Part shown: positions 15,879 to 25,322 of the stretch, one piece after another
How the letters are laid out: the number at the start of each line of letters is the position of its first letter
How positions within the stretch are numbered: the stretch's first letter is position 1
Assembly: GCF_000337735.1 (NCBI RefSeq)
Contig: NZ_AOHX01000043.1
Location: forward strand, 48,799 to 112,798
Length of the DNA: 64,000 bases
Direction: 5' to 3'
Origin: Natronorubrum sulfidifaciens JCM 14089
Lineage (GTDB): Archaea > Halobacteriota > Halobacteria > Halobacteriales > Natrialbaceae
Notes under the pieces: generated by a model
What the model was told of the DNA's origin: nothing
The model's database searches: none
Seen by the model: only the letters and a program-made list of their open reading frames with translations
Translations under genes and position numbers: made by a program

Positions 15879-18553
15879 GAGTCGACCGTCTCCGGCTGCT
15901 GAACTTCAAGTGCTACGAGGAAGCCGAACTCGGACTCGAGCGGGGTGTCACCGTCGTCCACGGCGTCAACGGCAGCGGGAAATCGACGCTGCTCGAGGCC
16001 GTGTTCTTCGCGCTGTACGGCTCGAAGGCGCTGGATGATCGCACCTTAGACGACGTGATCACGACCGGCGAGGACGAAACGGAGGTCGAACTCTGGTTTA
16101 CCCACGACGGTCGCGAGTACCACATCGAACGCCACCTCAAACTCCGGGGCGATCGGGCGTCGACAGCGAAATGCGTCCTCGAAACGCCCACCGAGACGAT
16201 CGAGGGGGCTCGTGACGTCCGCCGCGAGGTAACCGAACTGCTCCGGATGGACGCCGAGGCGTTCGTCAACTGCGCGTACGTCCGGCAGGGCGAGGTCAAC
16301 AAGCTGATTCACGCCTCACCGAGCGATCGACAGGACATGATCGACGACCTGCTTCAGCTTGGGGCCCTCGAGGCCTACCGCGAGCGGGCCAGCGACGCCC
16401 GACTGGGCGTCAAGACGGTTCTCGACGGCCAGCAGGAAGTCCTCGAGGACCTGCACAAACAGGTCGAGCAGAAAGAAGGGAAGGAGCTTCACGAGCGCCT
16501 GAACGGCCTCGAATCCCGCCACAACGACGTTCGCGAGGAGATCGACCGCTTCGAGACACAACGTGAACAGGCCCGAACCACCCTCGAGAACGCCGACGAC
16601 GTCCTCGAGCGCCACGCGGAGACCCGCGAGGAGATCGCAACCCTCGAGGACGAGATCGACTCGTTGCGATCGAAGATTTCAGAGACCGAGCGCAAACGCG
16701 AGGATGCCACAGCCGAGATCCGTGAACTCGAGGACCGACGCGAGGAACTCGCCGCGGAACGCGACGACCTGCTGGCCGAGACCGATCTCGAGCCCGACGC
16801 CGACGACGCAGTCGAGGCACATCTCGAGACCCTCGAGGCACGCGACGATGAACTCCGGGACGAACTCGAGGACGTCCGCGTTTCGATTACGGAGACGAAC
16901 AGCGAGATCGAACGCTGTCGTGAGCAGGCCGAGACCCTCGAGACGGAAGCCGAGGCTGCCCGCGAGCGGGCCGCGGACCTCGAGGCGAAACTCGAAGCCG
17001 ACGAAACGGCTATCGTGGAGCGCGAACGCAAACTCGAGGACCTCGAGGCCGACATCGATGCCGAACGCGAGCAGTTCGCCGACGCACCGGTCGACTTCGG
17101 CGAGGCCGAAACCCACCTCGCAGCACTCGAGACAGAGCGCGAGGCGCTAACCGACGAGATCGGCGACGTTACCGCCGACATTCGGACCGTCGAGAACGCG
17201 ATCGAGGAGGGCGAACGACTGCTCGAGGAAGGGAAGTGTCCCGAGTGTGGCCAACCCGTCGGGGACTCGCCACACGTCGACGTGCTGGATGAAAAACGCG
17301 AGGAACTCGCAGAACTCGATGATCGACTCGAGGCCCTCGAGGCCGACCGCGACGAGCTCGACGATCGGTTGGAGCGCGCCGAGACCCTTCGTGAGGCCGA
17401 GCGGACGGTCGAGCAACTCGAACAAAACCGGGACAACATCGAGCAGTTGCTCGCAGAGAAACGCGACACGCTCGCGGAACGCCGTGAGCAACGCGAACAA
17501 CTCCGCGAGGAGGCCGAGACGAACGAGGCCGACGCCGAATCGAAACGCGCCACTGTCGCCACCCTCGAGGACGAAGTCGCCGACTACCGAGCCGAACTCG
17601 GCGCGATCAACACCGAACGCGGTGAGATCAAAGACACCCTCGAGTCGCTTCAGCGTCTCGCCGAGATCAGCGACGACCGCGACGACCTCGCGAACGAAAT
17701 CGACACGCTGCGCGAGCGCCGTCAGGACTGGCAGACGATGAACGACGAGCGCCGCGAGACGCTCTCGAGCAAACGCGACCGCAAGCGAGACCTCGAGTCG
17801 GCGTTCGACGAGGACCGTCTCGAAACCGCCCGCACGGACAAACAGAACGCCGAGCAATACATCGAACAAGTCGATTCGAAACTCGAGGAGCTCGAGTCCA
17901 ACCACGACAATCTACAGAACGCGATCGGGGCTGCCGAACGGGAACTCGAGGAACTCGAGGAGCTTCGTGAGCGTCTCGAGGGCGTCAAAGAGCGGTGTGA
18001 GCGCCTCGAGTCGCTGTACGACGAAGCCGAGACGCTGCAGGCGACGTATGGCGACCTGCGCGCGGAGTTGCGCCAGCAAAACGTCGAGACGTTAGAGCGG
18101 CTGCTCAACGAGACGTTCGAGTTGGTCTACCAGAACGACTCCTACGCCGCGATCGACCTCGACGGCGAGTATCGATTGACCGTCTACCAGAAAGACGGCG
18201 AAACGCTCGAGCCCGAACAGCTCTCGGGCGGCGAGCGGGCGCTGTTCAACCTCAGCCTGCGGTGTGCGATCTATCGGCTGCTCGCCGAAGGGGTCGAGGG
18301 AACGGCCCCGTTGCCGCCGTTGATTCTCGACGAGCCGACCGTCTTCCTCGATTCGGGTCACGTCACCCAACTCGTTTCGCTGATCGAATCGATGCGCGAA
18401 CTCGGCGTCGAACAGATCGTCGTCGTCAGTCACGACGAGGAACTCGTCGGGGCGGCGGACTCGCTCGTCCGCATCGAGAAAGATGCCACGTCGAACCGCT
18501 CGCGACTCGAGCGTGGTGAGCCGCCCGAAGCGGAACTGCTCACCTCGGACTGA
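15875..18553 (+). CDS. rad50: DNA double-strand break repair ATPase Rad50
   Basis: 892 residues. SMC-like ABC ATPase partner of Mre11; ATP-driven closing of the dimer controls nuclease access and DNA tethering. Walker A GVNGSGKSTLLEA at about 30-42, Q-loop region YVRQGEVNKLI, long antiparallel coiled coils, zinc hook Cys455-Pro-Glu-Cys458 at the apex, and near the C-terminus the ABC signature LSGGERALFNLSLR, Walker B LILDEPTVFLD and H-loop VVVSHDEEL. All parts of the family are present at normal length. The coiled-coil arms are extremely Glu/Arg-rich, as expected in a halophile. Confidence 0.97.
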   Translation: MRVDRLRLLNFKCYEEAELGLERGVTVVHGVNGSGKSTLLEAVFFALYGSKALDDRTLDDVITTGEDETEVELWFTHDGREYHIERHLKLRGDRASTAKCVLETPTETIEGARDVRREVTELLRMDAEAFVNCAYVRQGEVNKLIHASPSDRQDMIDDLLQLGALEAYRERASDARLGVKTVLDGQQEVLEDLHKQVEQKEGKELHERLNGLESRHNDVREEIDRFETQREQARTTLENADDVLERHAETREEIATLEDEIDSLRSKISETERKREDATAEIRELEDRREELAAERDDLLAETDLEPDADDAVEAHLETLEARDDELRDELEDVRVSITETNSEIERCREQAETLETEAEAARERAADLEAKLEADETAIVERERKLEDLEADIDAEREQFADAPVDFGEAETHLAALETEREALTDEIGDVTADIRTVENAIEEGERLLEEGKCPECGQPVGDSPHVDVLDEKREELAELDDRLEALEADRDELDDRLERAETLREAERTVEQLEQNRDNIEQLLAEKRDTLAERREQREQLREEAETNEADAESKRATVATLEDEVADYRAELGAINTERGEIKDTLESLQRLAEISDDRDDLANEIDTLRERRQDWQTMNDERRETLSSKRDRKRDLESAFDEDRLETARTDKQNAEQYIEQVDSKLEELESNHDNLQNAIGAAERELEELEELRERLEGVKERCERLESLYDEAETLQATYGDLRAELRQQNVETLERLLNETFELVYQNDSYAAIDLDGEYRLTVYQKDGETLEPEQLSGGERALFNLSLRCAIYRLLAEGVEGTAPLPPLILDEPTVFLDSGHVTQLVSLIESMRELGVEQIVVVSHDEELVGAADSLVRIEKDATSNRSRLERGEPPEAELLTSD

Positions 18554-18679
18554 TCGGGACAGTGGTTGGCTGTGGCGCTGAGACGGATTGCTGTCCCGAT
18601 GTCTCACCGATCGCCAGCACGGGTCGGCGATCGGCGGTCAGTGACGGCAGTACCGTATGAACCACACTCGAGGCGGCGC

Positions 18680-19162
18680 TTATGAACCGGTGTCAGCGGC
18701 TTCGTCCGCCGGCCCGGTGGCTGCGTGGACCTGTTCCGCGTCCGTCGAGAGCTGTTCGAGTGCGATCGCCCCGCTCTCGGTCAGCCGGTAGCCACGCTCC
18801 CCGGCGACCTCGACTTCCTCGAGCAGGTCAGCAGCTGACAACACCGTGAGCCGACCGTGGAGGTCGCGCTCACAGAAGTCGTACTCCCCGAGCAGTGTGC
18901 GGATACCGAGTGGACCGCGGTTCTCGAGTTCGACCAACAGGCCAAGCGTCGCCTCGTCGTGGACGTTCGTCAGGAGCGTCCGGACCGGGTCTGAGATGGT
19001 TCGAGCCGCGATCTCGAGGGCCGATTCGTCGGTGTCGTCCTCGAGGCGGTCGTTCTGGATGTAACACTCGTTGCCGTTCTGTGGATTTCGAACGAGGCTG
19101 GCATGTTCGGAGCGTTTGAGAAGCAGATACCGTTTGCCGGTGTCATCGTGGACGGTTTTCAT
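18680..19162 (-). CDS. Winged-helix protein next to mre11-rad50 (DUF7346-like)
   Basis: 160 residues. The N-terminus KTVHDDTGKRYLLLKRS is followed by a beta-rich segment with NPQNGNECYI, and then a winged helix: ISDPVRTLLTNVHDEATLGLLVEL, RTLLGEYDFCERDLHGRLTVL, and the wing GERGYRLTESGAIALEQL. It matches a haloarchaeal family I recall as DUF7346, which often neighbours rad50. It lies convergent to rad50 with 126 bp between. Role unknown; the helix arrangement suggests a DNA-binding regulator or repair accessory factor. Confidence 0.72.
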   Translation of the reverse strand: MKTVHDDTGKRYLLLKRSEHASLVRNPQNGNECYIQNDRLEDDTDESALEIAARTISDPVRTLLTNVHDEATLGLLVELENRGPLGIRTLLGEYDFCERDLHGRLTVLSAADLLEEVEVAGERGYRLTESGAIALEQLSTDAEQVHAATGPADEAADTGS

Positions 19163-19229
19163 GATCGGTGTGCTCGTCCGGTGATTGATGTACGGAGACC
19201 GCTATTGAAGTAGTTTCGCCTGCATCCCG

Positions 19230-19748
19230 CTACGTTGAGTTGGGGGGCCGTTCGTCGTCGGTACTGGCCTCCTCGGCGGTCTCGAGACTGGAGTCGGACG
19301 GTGTCTCGAGGTCGTCGTCGGCGTCGTCTGCCGTGGGGTCGTCGTCGGCGTCGTCTGCCGTGGCATCGTTCGTCCGCTTGAACGTTCGGTAGCGACGAAC
19401 GGCGAAGCCGGTGAGGGCGAGCCCGACGGCCCCAAGAGAGGCGCTGTAGGTGAGTTCGCCGTCGAAGATTAGAAAGAGGAGAGCGAGTGCAAACGCCAGG
19501 ACAACAGCGTTGACGACGAGGACGAGCGCCCAGAACTGTGTGAGTAACTCGCTGTCGACGTCGCTGTCCGCTGTCGAGAACTCGGGGTCGACGTCGTCCT
19601 CGAGTTCCGATTTGAGATCCGACCGCAGATCGGAGCCCGCATCTTCGGTCGCCACTCGAGGAATGGTAATGGAGTCACTGTCGGGGTCTCTGAACTCCGC
19701 TTCGGGATCGTACTCGTCGGGTTCGTGCTCGGATCGGTCGGCTCCCAC
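19230..19748 (-). CDS. Two-span membrane protein with acidic tails (DUF7322-like)
   Basis: 172 residues. A disordered acidic N-terminus (EPDEYDPEAEF at the start) is followed by two hydrophobic helices, ALVLVVNAVVLAFALALLFL and SLGAVGLALTGFAV, then a basic stop (RRYRTFKR) and an acidic tail containing a tandem repeat. The orientation rule puts both tails in the cytoplasm. Haloarchaeal-specific; function unknown. The only sensible start is GTG at 19748. It forms a loose minus-strand run with its neighbours on both sides. Confidence 0.7.
   Translation of the reverse strand: MGADRSEHEPDEYDPEAEFRDPDSDSITIPRVATEDAGSDLRSDLKSELEDDVDPEFSTADSDVDSELLTQFWALVLVVNAVVLAFALALLFLIFDGELTYSASLGAVGLALTGFAVRRYRTFKRTNDATADDADDDPTADDADDDLETPSDSSLETAEEASTDDERPPNST
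19311..19363 (-). repeat. 27-bp in-frame tandem duplication in the acidic tail
   Basis: The unit beginning GTCGTCGTCGGCGTCGTCTG occurs at 19311 and again at 19338, a period of 27 bp. It duplicates nine residues (TADDADDDP / TADDADDDL) in the tail of the two-span membrane protein, so the frame is kept. Confidence 0.85.
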
Positions 19749-19846
19749 ACTCGAACGGTGGACAACGACTCAAAAAAGCGTTCGTGTTCGATCGTTGCTC
19801 GTGTCGAGAACAGTCGAACAGCAGCGCTGATCGGTCGCCGGGACTA

Positions 19847-20023
19847 TCAGGCGACTTCTGAAAGCGAAAAGATCTGCGAGGTTTCGACCCACGCAAGCGG
19901 GTTCTCGGCGTCATAGAAGACGACACCGTCGTCCGTTTCGTAGGACTCGACCGTCGCGGTGCCCGCTGGTTCACTACGTGGCTCGCTACGATCCGTCGTG
20001 TCGTCGTTGACGTGGGTGGACAC
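19847..20023 (-). CDS. Small haloarchaeal protein (DUF7331-like)
   Basis: 58 residues, starting at GTG 20023. An in-frame GTG at 20032 overlaps the ribosome binding site: GGAGATAGGTGAT contains a strong match to the 16S anti-SD sequence (GGTGAT) 4 nt before the 20023 start, so the shorter product is preferred. The sequence is polar, with a conserved-looking core VESYETDDGVVFYDAENPLAW ending in SQIFSLSEVA. This core occurs across haloarchaea; no function is known. Divergent from polB, with 129 bp between them. Confidence 0.72.
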   Translation of the reverse strand: MSTHVNDDTTDRSEPRSEPAGTATVESYETDDGVVFYDAENPLAWVETSQIFSLSEVA

Positions 20024-20152
20024 TTCAATCACCTATCTCCATGGTATGTGTTACCACGTTATATGTCTTGCTGCACCTGCAATACTCGGACAGCCCGGAT
20101 GCAGCAGTCGAATTGAGGGGGTTTTTACCCGGTCACTGCCAACTTCGGAACC

Positions 20153-23100
20153 ATGACTAAGGCGGGCCAGACCGGACTCTCGGAGTTTTCTCAAGAGCCC
20201 GACGAGCGACCGGACGCAGAGGCAGTCGCCGTCGCGGGCAACGGTGGATCGAACGCTGGCGAGGTGATCGACGTCGTCGAGGAAACGCTCCCCGAAACCG
20301 ACGGCGACCTCGAACTGGCCGTGATGCAAGTCGACTACACCATTGCCGGCTACGGCGACGAGGAACGACCGATCATGCACGTCTTCGGCCGGACCCCCGA
20401 CGGCGAACTCGAACACGTGCAGGTCGTCGGTTTCAAGCCGTATTTCTACGCGCCGACGGACTCACTCGAGCGCCCACCCGAAGAGCAGTACGATCGCCTC
20501 ACTGGCAGCCGCGAGGTCGATGCGGACGGCAAGCCGTACGAAAGTATTCGTGGCGAGAAACTGACCAAAATCTTCGGGCAGACGCCCCGAGACGTCGGGC
20601 AGGTGCGTGATGAGTTCCAGCACTTCGAAGCCGACATTCTCTTTCCGAACCGGTTTCTGATCGACAAAGACGTTCGTAGCGGCATCCGCGTGCCCGAACG
20701 CCGGGCCGACGACGGCTCGCTGGTGGTTCCCCACGACGAGGTCGAATCCACGGCCGTCGACGCCGACCCGCGCGTCTGTACGTTCGACATCGAGGTCGAC
20801 GACCGCTCGGGCTTTCCCGAAGACGGCGAGGAGCCGATCGTCTGTCTCACCAGCCACGACTCCTACCGCGACGAGTACATCATGTGGCTCTACGAGGCCC
20901 CGATCGGCGACGGCCCGATTCCCGATGCGATCACCGACTACGAGCCAATCGAGGGCGAGATCGAACACGAGGTCCGGAGCTTCGCGGAGGAGGAAGCGAT
21001 GCTCGAGGCCTTCGTCGACTACATCCGAGACACAGACCCCGACGTCCTGACGGGTTGGAACTTCGAGGATTTCGACGCCCCCTATTTCCTCGACCGCCTT
21101 GAGGAACTACAGGGTCCCCACCACGACTACGATCTCGAGATCGACCGCCTCTCTCGAGTCGACGAGGTCTGGCGCAGCAACTGGGGTGGCCCCGACATCA
21201 AGGGCCGGGTCGTCTTCGACCTGCTGTATGGCTACCAGCGGATGGTCTTCTCCGAACTCGATTCCTACCGCCTCGACGCCGTCGGCGAGGCCGAATTAGG
21301 AGTCGGAAAAGAACGCTACACCGGCGACATCGGCGACCTCTGGGAGGACGACCCCACCCAACTGCTCGCGTACAACCTTCGGGACGTCGAACTCTGTGTC
21401 GAACTCGATCGCCAACAGGAGATCATCCCGTTCTGGGACGAAGTGCGCGCCTTTGTCGGCTGTAAACTCGAGGACGCCCCTACACCCGGTGACGCGGTCG
21501 ACATGTACGTCCTCCACGAGGCCCACGGCCGCTTTGCCTTACCGTCGAAGGGCCAACAGGAGGCCGGCGAGGAGTACGAAGGTGGCGCGGTGTTCGACCC
21601 GATCACGGGCGTCAAAGAGAACGTCACCGTCCTCGACCTGAAGTCGCTGTACCCGATGTGTATGACGACGGTCAACGCCTCGCCGGAGACGAAAGTCAAC
21701 CCCGACGAGTACGACGGGGAGACCTACGTCGCCCCCACCACCCCCGAGCCGATTCACTTCCGCAAGGAACCCGACGGCGTCATGCGCGAAATGATCACCG
21801 AGTTGCTCGCCGAGCGCGAGGAAAAGAAGTCGCTGCGAAACGAGTACGAACCGGGTTCACTCGAGTACGAGCAGTACGACCGCCAGCAGGGTGCGGTAAA
21901 GGTTATCATGAACTGCTTTACGCCGGACACGGACGTCTTGACTCCCGACGGCGTGCGCAATATCACTGACCTCGAGATCGGCGACGAGGTGTATTCACTC
22001 GATCCGGAGACGGAGCAACTGGAGATCAAGCCAGTCGTCGAAACCCACGCCTATCCCGACTACGACGGCGAGTTGATCGACATCGAGACGAGCAAGATCG
22101 ACTTCCGTGTCACGCCGAATCACCGAATGCTCGTCCGAAAGAACGAGACGAACGGGATCACCGAAGACGAATACGACTTCGTCGAGGCCGGCAATCTCGA
22201 TCGGGCGACGAACTACGAACTGCCCCACGACTGGGACGGGCCGGATGGTGAGGAACTCGAGCACGTCGATCTCACGGAACTGATCGACGGCGAGTACGAA
22301 GTCTGGGTTCGACCGTCCGTCCACGGCCACACGTTCACCGCCGAGCTCGGGTGGACACCGCGTCGCGTGCCGAAGGCTGATGTCGGGAAGACGGGCTACG
22401 TCTTCACCGCCGAGGAGTTCGAGGAACACCGCGAATACATCGAAGAGGTCTGTGAGATGAGCTACATCCACCGTGAATCCGGCCGAAAATGGATCCCACG
22501 GACCTACGATGGCGACGACTTCCTCGACCTGCTCGCGTGGTTCGTCACGGAAGGGAATATCTACACCTCCGAAGACAAACAGTTCGGCGAGAACTTCCGC
22601 GGGTCGGCGACGACGATACAACTCGCACAAGACAAACTGCCTGTCACTGACGGTGGTGTCGACCACCACACGACGATCGGCACCCTGCTCGACGAGATGG
22701 GATTCGATTACTACGTCGACGACCGCTCGTATTCGGTGACGTCGAAACTCCTCGGAAACCTCCTGACATCGCTCTGTGGCGATGGCAGCTTCGAGAAACA
22801 ACTCCCCGGCTTCGTGTTCGAGTGCAGCCGTCGGCAGAAACGACGATTCCTCGAGGTCCTGATCGACGGTGACGGCGATCGACAGACGAACGCGTGGCGA
22901 TACACGACCTCGAGTGAGCGGCTTCGCGACGACGTGCTTCGGCTCTGTGCACATCTCGGGCTGACGGCCAACTACAACCGCGATAGCGGCTCGTGGCGAA
23001 TCTACGTGACCGAAGGTTCGAAGAACACACTTCGAATGCACCGCAGTTCCGCCCAAAGCACGGCCGAAAACGGCGTCTACTGCGTCACCGTTGCGGACAA

Positions 23101-24118
23101 CCACACGCTGCTTGCAGGCCGGAACGGCACGTTCCAGTTCGTCGGCCAATCGTTGTACGGCGTGTCCGGGTGGGAACGATTCCGTCTCTACGACAAAGAG
23201 GCGGCAGCCGCGATTACAGCCACCGGACGCGAGGTCATCGAATTTACCGAGACTGCCGCAACCGAACTGGAGTATCAGGTTGCATACGGTGACACCGACT
23301 CGGTCATGCTCGAGCTCGGCCCCGACGTCCCAAAAGACGACGCCCTCGAGCAATCGTTCGAAATCGAGGAGTACATCAACGAACGCTATGATGACTTCGC
23401 ACGCGACGAGCTCAATGCGGAGTTCCACCGCTTCCAGATCGAGTTCGAGAAACTCTACCGACGGTTCTTCCAGGCAGGCAAGAAGAAACGCTACGCCGGC
23501 CACATCACGTGGAAGGAGGGCAAAGACGTCGACACGATCGACATCGTCGGCTTCGAGTACCAGCGCTCGGACATCGCCCCGATCACCAAGGAGGTCCAGC
23601 ACAAGGTCATCGAGATGATCGTCAAAGATGGCGACGTCGAGGGGGCAAAGGAGTACGTCAACGGCGTCATCGAGGACGTCCGTGCGGGCGACATCTCGCT
23701 CGAGGAGATCGCCATCCCGGGCGGAATCGGCAAACGACTCGACAACTACGACACCGACACGGCACAGGTTCGCGGCGCGAAGTACGCCAACCTGTTGCTC
23801 GGCACGAACTTCCAGCGTGGCAGCAAGCCCAAACGACTGTATCTGGATCGCGTTGATCCGCGCTTTTTCGAGCGACTCGAGGCCGAGGAAGGGTTCGACG
23901 CCCGCACTGATCCGCTCTACGGCGCGTTCAAGCGCGATCCGGACGTGATCTGCTTCGAGTACGACGACCAGATCCCCGAAGCGTTTGAGGTCGATTACGA
24001 CACGATGCTCGAGAAAACGCTGAAAGGGCCGATCGAACGCATTCTCGAGGCACTCGGCGTCTCGTGGGAGGAAGTCAAAAGCGGGCAGGAGCAGAAGGGA
24101 CTGGACAGCTTTATGTGA
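20153..24118 (+). CDS. polB: Family B DNA polymerase (PolB) precursor containing an intein
   Basis: 1321-residue precursor; 909 residues after splicing, normal for haloarchaeal PolB. Replicative or repair polymerase with proofreading. Exo I has Asp212-Ile-Glu214 (CTFDIEVDD), Exo II TGWNFEDFDAP, Exo III AYNLRDVELCVE. Polymerase motif A is DLKSLYP (Asp495), motif B is KVIMN/SLYG (interrupted by the intein), motif C is YGDTDS (Asp1047, Asp1049). A KKKRYAGH-like block follows. The N-terminal about 40 residues are poorly conserved. Regulated promoter not obvious. Activity requires correct protein splicing because the intein sits in the nucleotide-binding helix. Confidence 0.97.
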   Translation: MTKAGQTGLSEFSQEPDERPDAEAVAVAGNGGSNAGEVIDVVEETLPETDGDLELAVMQVDYTIAGYGDEERPIMHVFGRTPDGELEHVQVVGFKPYFYAPTDSLERPPEEQYDRLTGSREVDADGKPYESIRGEKLTKIFGQTPRDVGQVRDEFQHFEADILFPNRFLIDKDVRSGIRVPERRADDGSLVVPHDEVESTAVDADPRVCTFDIEVDDRSGFPEDGEEPIVCLTSHDSYRDEYIMWLYEAPIGDGPIPDAITDYEPIEGEIEHEVRSFAEEEAMLEAFVDYIRDTDPDVLTGWNFEDFDAPYFLDRLEELQGPHHDYDLEIDRLSRVDEVWRSNWGGPDIKGRVVFDLLYGYQRMVFSELDSYRLDAVGEAELGVGKERYTGDIGDLWEDDPTQLLAYNLRDVELCVELDRQQEIIPFWDEVRAFVGCKLEDAPTPGDAVDMYVLHEAHGRFALPSKGQQEAGEEYEGGAVFDPITGVKENVTVLDLKSLYPMCMTTVNASPETKVNPDEYDGETYVAPTTPEPIHFRKEPDGVMREMITELLAEREEKKSLRNEYEPGSLEYEQYDRQQGAVKVIMNCFTPDTDVLTPDGVRNITDLEIGDEVYSLDPETEQLEIKPVVETHAYPDYDGELIDIETSKIDFRVTPNHRMLVRKNETNGITEDEYDFVEAGNLDRATNYELPHDWDGPDGEELEHVDLTELIDGEYEVWVRPSVHGHTFTAELGWTPRRVPKADVGKTGYVFTAEEFEEHREYIEEVCEMSYIHRESGRKWIPRTYDGDDFLDLLAWFVTEGNIYTSEDKQFGENFRGSATTIQLAQDKLPVTDGGVDHHTTIGTLLDEMGFDYYVDDRSYSVTSKLLGNLLTSLCGDGSFEKQLPGFVFECSRRQKRRFLEVLIDGDGDRQTNAWRYTTSSERLRDDVLRLCAHLGLTANYNRDSGSWRIYVTEGSKNTLRMHRSSAQSTAENGVYCVTVADNHTLLAGRNGTFQFVGQSLYGVSGWERFRLYDKEAAAAITATGREVIEFTETAATELEYQVAYGDTDSVMLELGPDVPKDDALEQSFEIEEYINERYDDFARDELNAEFHRFQIEFEKLYRRFFQAGKKKRYAGHITWKEGKDVDTIDIVGFEYQRSDIAPITKEVQHKVIEMIVKDGDVEGAKEYVNGVIEDVRAGDISLEEIAIPGGIGKRLDNYDTDTAQVRGAKYANLLLGTNFQRGSKPKRLYLDRVDPRFFERLEAEEGFDARTDPLYGAFKRDPDVICFEYDDQIPEAFEVDYDTMLEKTLKGPIERILEALGVSWEEVKSGQEQKGLDSFM
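21914..23149 (+). other. Intein with LAGLIDADG homing endonuclease domain in PolB
   Basis: 412 residues (precursor 588-999). It begins with Cys588 (CFTPDTDVLTPDGV) after Asn587 and ends FQFVGQ before Ser1000. The flanking host sequence KVIMN plus SLYGV rebuilds the polymerase motif B. Splicing block B is VTPNHRMLV and block F is VYCVTVADNHTLLAGRNG. Endonuclease motifs are both kept: LLAWFVTEGN (Glu800) and VLIDGDGD (Asp905), so the homing enzyme may be active. The last intein residue is Gln with Gly before it, rather than the classical His-Asn, which I recall in other haloarchaeal PolB inteins. Base composition equals that of the host gene, which implies long residence. Confidence 0.95.
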
Positions 24119-24352
24119 CCGCCTCGGAGTTCGAGGCGAACACCACCGTGAGCAGCCGTCTTTTGGGCTGAAACTGAGGTCGTCGTAGAACCCTCAGTAT
24201 GACGGGGATTTGCTGGTCAGGTCGGTCCGAACACGTCAAACAGAACCTTCCGTTTTCGTTTTATGAAATAATCTTCTCCGATTGGAATCGTATGCAATCA
24301 GATACGAAACCGTTATCAGTCATACGACCTACGGTTTAGGTGACAGAGTACT

Positions 24353-25261
24353 ATGGCACGTCTCGAACTAAACAACCTGCACGCGGAAGTAGCAGAGGGC
24401 GACGAGAAGATTCTCGAGGGCGTTAACCTCGAGGTCGAGTCGGGCGAGATTCACGCGCTGATGGGTCCAAACGGCTCCGGGAAGTCGACGACCGCGAAGG
24501 TCATCGCTGGCCACCCGGCCTACGAGGTCACCGACGGCGAAGTCCTGCTCCATCTCGAAGAGGACGAGTTCGGCGAGGAGATCGAGATCGACGAGGACCA
24601 GCGAACCTGGAACCTGCTCGACCTCGAGCCAAACGAGCGTGCCGCGCTCGGCATCTTCCTCGGCTTCCAGTATCCAGCCGAGATCGACGGCGTCACGATG
24701 ACGAACTTCCTTCGCACGGCGCTCAACGCCAAGATCGAAGAGCGCGAAGAGCTCTTCGAGGGCGAGGAAGGCGACGACGAGGACGAAGCAGACGAAGGCT
24801 TCGAGACCTCGCCGATGGAAGGCCCCGCAGACGAGGGCGAAGTCGGCGTCGCCGAGTTCCAAGAGATCCTTCAGGAGAAGATGGAAGCGCTCGACATGGA
24901 CGAGCGCTTCGCCCAGCGCTATCTCAACGCTGGCTTCTCCGGCGGTGAGAAAAAACAGAACGAGGTCCTGCAGGCAGCTATCCTCGAGCCGTCGATCGCC
25001 GTCTTAGACGAGATCGACTCCGGGCTCGACATCGACCGCCTCCAGGACGTCTCCGCCGGCATCAACGCCCTTCGCGACGAGCAGGGCACCGGCATCCTCC
25101 AGATCACCCACTACCAGCGCATCCTCGACTACGTCGAGCCAGATCACGTCCACGTGATGCTCGACGGCCAGATCGCCAAAAGCGGCGACGCCTCGCTCGC
25201 AGCGGAACTCGAGGACAAGGGCTACGACTGGGTCCGCGAAGAGGTCTACGGCACCGCGTAA
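24353..25261 (+). CDS. sufC: Fe-S cluster assembly ATPase SufC
   Basis: 302 residues. ABC-type ATPase of the SufBCD scaffold for Fe-S cluster assembly. Walker A GPNGSGKSTTAKVI, signature FSGGEKKQNEVLQ, Walker B IAVLDEIDSGLDID, H-loop ITHYQRIL. It is about 50 residues longer than bacterial SufC because of an acidic insertion (EEREELFEGEEGDDEDEADE and onward, about 125-165), a halophile adaptation. A TATA-like GGTTTAGG lies about 20 nt before the ATG. First gene of the suf operon; sufB follows after 61 bp. The 234 bp before it hold the promoter and nothing else recognised. Confidence 0.97.
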   Translation: MARLELNNLHAEVAEGDEKILEGVNLEVESGEIHALMGPNGSGKSTTAKVIAGHPAYEVTDGEVLLHLEEDEFGEEIEIDEDQRTWNLLDLEPNERAALGIFLGFQYPAEIDGVTMTNFLRTALNAKIEEREELFEGEEGDDEDEADEGFETSPMEGPADEGEVGVAEFQEILQEKMEALDMDERFAQRYLNAGFSGGEKKQNEVLQAAILEPSIAVLDEIDSGLDIDRLQDVSAGINALRDEQGTGILQITHYQRILDYVEPDHVHVMLDGQIAKSGDASLAAELEDKGYDWVREEVYGTA

Positions 25262-25322
25262 CCGAATCCGGCTAGAACAACGGTAATAACCCTACAGCCG
25301 TAACCATAGACACAATCAAATT

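Noticed and set aside
19311-19363. Possible CRISPR or intergenic repeat
   Set aside because: Two in-frame copies without spacers, inside a coding tail.
21995-23602. Minus-strand 535-codon frame opposite the PolB intein
   Set aside because: A shadow frame of polB with no domain or start signal.
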